Part shown: positions 39,005-41,541 of the stretch, piece after piece
Numbering within the stretch: the stretch's first letter is position 1
Layout: each line of letters starts with the position of its first letter
Assembly: GCF_031082295.1 (NCBI RefSeq)
Contig: NZ_JAVHLD010000028.1
Location: 1-41,541, forward strand
DNA: 41,541 nt
Source: Humidesulfovibrio sp.
GTDB lineage: Bacteria; Desulfobacterota; Desulfovibrionia; Desulfovibrionales; Desulfovibrionaceae
Reading direction: 5' to 3'
The notes under the pieces: generated by a model
What the model was told of the DNA's origin: nothing
The model's database searches: none
What the model saw: the letters and a program-made list of their open reading frames with translations, nothing else
Program-made: the position numbers and the translations under genes

Positions 39005-39859
39005 ATGCGAAGAGTGCGGGGGATGCGCGGGATGGTGAATCATTTCGGATGCAAGGGGCTGATCCTGGGGGCCATGATGGGCGTGCTGGTCTGGACCGGA
39101 AGCGCCCAGGCGGCAAGCTACGAGGTGCGGATGCCGGTGGAGAAGACCGTGCGCCTGACTCCGCCGAAGGACGCGCCCGCCGAGCCCGAGAAGCCCGCAA
39201 AGCCCGAAGCCGCGAAGCCTGTTGCCGCAAAGGCCGAGTCCGTCAAGCCCGAGCCAGCCAAGCCCGAGCCGGTCAAGCCCGAGCCGGTCAAGCCCGCCAC
39301 CCCGAAGCCGGAGGCCGCGAAGCCCGCTCCCACCAAGCCGGAAGGACAGAAGGCCGAGGCGCCCAAGCCCGCGCCCGAACCCAAGCCCGCACCGGAGCAG
39401 CCCGAGCCCGCGCCCAAGCCTGTTCCCAAGCCCAAGCCGGAGCCCAGAGTCGACCCGCTGGCCCTGGAGACCCCGCCCGCGCCCGCGCCCCACGAGCCCA
39501 TCGCGCTGCCGGAAAAGGGAAGCTACGTCGGCGACATGGAGATTGAGTTCCAGTCCGACCGCATCATCCTGCGCGCCGCGGCCAACGGGCAGGTGGAGCG
39601 CGTGACCTACTTCGGCGTGAAGTCGCCGCGCAAGCTGGCGCTTGACCTGCGCGGCCCCTGGCGCAAGAAGGGGCCCTTCGTGCTGCGCTACGCCACCGGC
39701 CCGGTGAAGGACGTCGTGGTTGGCGAGCATCCCGACCGCCTGCGCCTGGTGCTGGAGTTCCGCGAGGGCGCGGTCGAGCCGGACATGCAGCCCACGATCG
39801 AGATCGACGCCAAGGGCGTCACCGCAACCATCCCGCTGGCCCTGCATCTGCGCCGATAG
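39005..39859 (+). CDS. AMIN-domain exported protein with long Pro/Lys/Glu linker
   Basis: 284 residues from ATG 39005 (alternatives ATG 39023 and 39032). A signal peptide ends near SAQA (about 33-36). Residues about 48-175 are a KPEPAKPEPVKP-type Pro/Lys/Glu linker, like TonB or other periplasm-spanning stalks. The C-terminal domain (about 185-284: SDRIILRAAANGQVERVTYFGVKSPRKLALDL and VVGEHPDRLRLVLEFREG) is AMIN-like, a peptidoglycan-binding module of amidases and secretins. No amidase domain is attached. It is 44 nt after the GT; a small CCCGGC/GCCGGG hairpin is between. Envelope location is inferred. Confidence 0.85.
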   Translation: MRRVRGMRGMVNHFGCKGLILGAMMGVLVWTGSAQAASYEVRMPVEKTVRLTPPKDAPAEPEKPAKPEAAKPVAAKAESVKPEPAKPEPVKPEPVKPATPKPEAAKPAPTKPEGQKAEAPKPAPEPKPAPEQPEPAPKPVPKPKPEPRVDPLALETPPAPAPHEPIALPEKGSYVGDMEIEFQSDRIILRAAANGQVERVTYFGVKSPRKLALDLRGPWRKKGPFVLRYATGPVKDVVVGEHPDRLRLVLEFREGAVEPDMQPTIEIDAKGVTATIPLALHLRR

Positions 39860-39900
39860 CGGCGTTTGGCGCCCCTGGGCCGGGGGTGCTCAAAAGGGTG

Positions 39901-39918
39901 TCGTCACCGAATCGTCAC
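39901..39918 (+). promoter_or_regulatory. Pho-box-like direct repeat upstream of pstB
   Basis: TCGTCAC-CGAA-TCGTCAC: two identical heptamers 11 bp apart, as in the PhoB box (CTGTCAT-N4-CTGTCAT). It lies 107 nt before the pstB ATG. The core GTCA of each half is preserved. Confidence 0.72.
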
Positions 39919-40024
39919 ATTTCCGTGGCCCAGACGTTGCGTCTCGGGCATTATTGAAGCAGGTCGGCAGCAGAATGACGGGGAAGCGTCCCGTTTGGCG
40001 GCACCGGCAGAGCACGGAGAGACA

Positions 40025-40783
40025 ATGCCCAACATCAAGATTTCTTCGCAATCCCTCGACTTCCACTACGGGGCCTTTCACGCCCTGCACCAGGTGAGCC
40101 TGAACTTCGAGGAGCACCAGGTCACGGCGCTCATCGGGCCTTCCGGCTGCGGCAAGAGCACCTATCTGCGCTGCATCAACCGCATGAACGACCTCATCCC
40201 CGGCGCGCGCGTCGACGGCGAGCTCACCCTCGACGGCGAGGACATCTACGCCTCCGGCGTTGACGTGGTGGCGCTCCGGCGGCGCATCGGCATGGTCTTC
40301 CAGAAGCCCAACCCCTTCCCCAAGACCATCTACGAGAACGTGGCCTACGGCCTGCGCGTCAACGGCGTGAAGGACAAGCGCGTCCTCGATCAGAGCGTGG
40401 AGTCCTCCCTGCGCGGCGCGGCCCTCTGGGACGAGGTCAAGGACCGCCTGGAGTCCTCGGCGCTGGGACTGTCCGGCGGCCAGCAGCAGCGCCTGTGCAT
40501 CGCCCGCGCCCTGGCCGTGCGGCCCGAGGTGCTGCTCATGGACGAGCCCGCCAGCGCGCTCGACCCCATCGCCACCCAGAAGATCGAGGACCTGATCCAC
40601 GAGCTCAAGCGCGACCTCACCATCATCATCGTCACCCACAGCATGCAGCAGGCCGCCCGCGTGTCCGACCGCACGGCCTTCTTCTACCTCGGGAAGCTCA
40701 TCGAAGAGGGCGACACCCGCACCATCTTCACGCACCCGCGCAACAAGCAGACGGAAGACTACATCACCGGCCGGTTCGGCTAG
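40025..40783 (+). CDS. pstB: Phosphate ABC transporter ATP-binding protein PstB
   Basis: 252 residues. ATPase of the high-affinity phosphate importer PstSCAB. Walker A is GPSGCGKST (38-46), the signature is LSGGQQQR (149-156), and Walker B is LLMDEP (170-175), with [14 protein letters not shown] typical of Pst[18 protein letters not shown] (93-109) is diagnostic. The ATG at 40025 follows GGAGAG. phoU follows 9 nt downstream. pstS, pstC and pstA are not upstream here, so the Pst genes are split. A Pho box lies before it. Confidence 0.98.
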   Translation: MPNIKISSQSLDFHYGAFHALHQVSLNFEEHQVTALIGPSGCGKSTYLRCINRMNDLIPGARVDGELTLDGEDIYASGVDVVALRRRIGMVFQKPNPFPKTIYENVAYGLRVNGVKDKRVLDQSVESSLRGAALWDEVKDRLESSALGLSGGQQQRLCIARALAVRPEVLLMDEPASALDPIATQKIEDLIHELKRDLTIIIVTHSMQQAARVSDRTAFFYLGKLIEEGDTRTIFTHPRNKQTEDYITGRFG

Positions 40784-40792
40784 GGAGAGAAC

Positions 40793-41458
40793 ATGCAGCA
40801 GCGCATCCATTTCACCCAGAAGCTCGAAGAGCTGCGCATGCAGCTCATCCGCATGGCCGCGCTCACCGAGAAGGCCGTGCAGGATGCCACCCGCGCCTAT
40901 CTGGAGAACGACACCGACCTTGCCGAAAGCGTCATCATGAACGACACCGCCGTCAACGACATGGAAGACGCCATCGACGCCTTCAACCTGGAGCTCCTGG
41001 CTCTGGACCAGCCCATAGCCTGCGACCTGCGCTTCATCATCGGCTCCATGCGCCTCACCGTGAACCTGGAGCGCATCGGCGACGAATGCGTGAACCTGGC
41101 CCACCGCACCCTGTTCCTGTCCACCCGGCCCCCCCTGCCGCCCAACGCCCGCATGGAGCGGCTCTGCGCCCACGTGCGGGACATGCTGTCCAAGGCCGTG
41201 CGCGCCTTCATGGACGAGGACACGGCCCTGGCCGGGGAAATCTGCGCCATGGACCACACCGCTGACGAGCTCTCCCTCAAGGTGCTCAAGGAGGCCATCA
41301 ACACCATGGTCGACGAGACGCGCATCGTGGAGCGCAGCGTGCACGTCATCATGGCCTCCCGGCACCTGGAGCGCATCGGCGACCTGGCCACCAACCTGGC
41401 CGAGGCCGTCATCTTCATCAAGGATGGCCAGAACGTGAAGCACAGGTGCAAGGGGTAG
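40793..41458 (+). CDS. phoU: Phosphate-signalling protein PhoU
   Basis: 221 residues. Two PhoU repeats of three helices each. The metal-binding ExxxD-type motifs are visible: RLTVNLERIGDECVNLA and ASRHLERIGDLATNLAE. It is a cytosolic link between the Pst transporter and the PhoR kinase, and lowers Pho-regulon output when phosphate is plentiful. The ATG at 40793 follows GGGAGAG, 9 nt after the pstB stop. A REP-like palindrome follows it. Confidence 0.97.
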   Translation: MQQRIHFTQKLEELRMQLIRMAALTEKAVQDATRAYLENDTDLAESVIMNDTAVNDMEDAIDAFNLELLALDQPIACDLRFIIGSMRLTVNLERIGDECVNLAHRTLFLSTRPPLPPNARMERLCAHVRDMLSKAVRAFMDEDTALAGEICAMDHTADELSLKVLKEAINTMVDETRIVERSVHVIMASRHLERIGDLATNLAEAVIFIKDGQNVKHRCKG

Positions 41459-41461
41459 AAT

Positions 41462-41500
41462 GCCTCCGGCGGCCAAAGGGCCTGAGGCCCTTTGGAATCC
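41462..41500. repeat. REP-like palindromic element
   Basis: CCAAAGGGCCT (41473-41483), a single G, AGGCCCTTTGG (41485-41495): perfect 11-bp arms, inside a GCCTCCGGCGG...AATCCCC context. No T-run follows, so it is not a classic terminator. Such flanked GC-rich palindromes recur between genes in Desulfovibrio-type genomes (recalled, not checked). Confidence 0.6.
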
Positions 41501-41541
41501 CCATCAAGCGGACGGGCTGCGCGGCGAAGAGACCGCGCAGC

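Noticed and set aside
1-41541. CRISPR array or phage genes
   Set aside because: No regularly spaced repeats and no cas, integrase or structural phage genes were seen.

Overview
The window is a chromosomal segment of a high-GC bacterium, most likely a member of the Desulfovibrionales (Desulfovibrio-type sulfate reducers). That placement is inference from gene content and style. It rests on an Fo-only ATP synthase cluster next to rex, a bacteriohemerythrin, a Desulfovibrio-type ferredoxin in which Asp replaces one cluster cysteine, xseA-xseB-ispA-dxs synteny, and many small conserved proteins of unknown function. Nothing looks like a prophage, plasmid or CRISPR locus. The region is mostly core genome with lineage-specific operons between housekeeping blocks.

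Layout. 102-686: LOG-family phosphoribohydrolase, divergent from the exonuclease VII/isoprenoid block xseA, xseB, ispA, dxs (855-5665). A 124-bp inverted-repeat element (5666-5789) separates dxs from a convergent APS-reductase-like PP-loop protein. That protein is divergent from a PNPOx-like flavoprotein. Then come tRNA-Arg(ACG), an exported adhesin-E-like protein, a zinc-ribbon mini-protein, a bacteriohemerythrin with its own promoter and operator-like palindrome, an M29 aminopeptidase on the minus strand and a 7Fe-type ferredoxin. 10758-13509 is a tight four-gene operon of unknown role: YkgJ-type Cys-cluster protein with a histone-H1-like tail, a 126-residue orphan, a TPR protein and a HEAT-like protein.

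13577-20550 is a translation block: tRNA-Val(GAC), thrS, infC (apparently starting at AUA inside the end of thrS), rpmI, rplT, pheS, pheT. 20656-28417 holds an MscS channel, a conserved Cys-containing membrane protein, a MerR-type regulator, an AsmA-family protein, an NYN-domain protein, a GNAT acetyltransferase and the cysteine synthase pair cysK-cysE. 28537-33785 holds a HIT hydrolase, an HU/IHF protein, two lipoproteins (SPOR and LysM) and a Lon-like AAA protease coupled to an unknown protein.

34021-35841 encodes Fo assembly and membrane subunits (AtpZ-like, AtpI-like, AtpB, AtpE), followed by a terminator, a close match to a Rex operator, and rex, which couples this energy locus to NADH/NAD+ sensing. 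36671-39859 is an unusual run: cheD, an exported acetolactate decarboxylase, a glycosyltransferase started from TTG, and an AMIN-domain protein. The window ends with a Pho-box-preceded pstB-phoU pair and a REP-like palindrome.

No entirely new multi-gene machine can be proven from sequence alone. The best candidates for undescribed biology are the YkgJ/126-aa/TPR/HEAT operon, the CheD/exported acetolactate decarboxylase/glycosyltransferase run, the APS-reductase-like protein that has the Fe-S cysteines but not the catalytic tail, and a valine tRNA with C at position 33.
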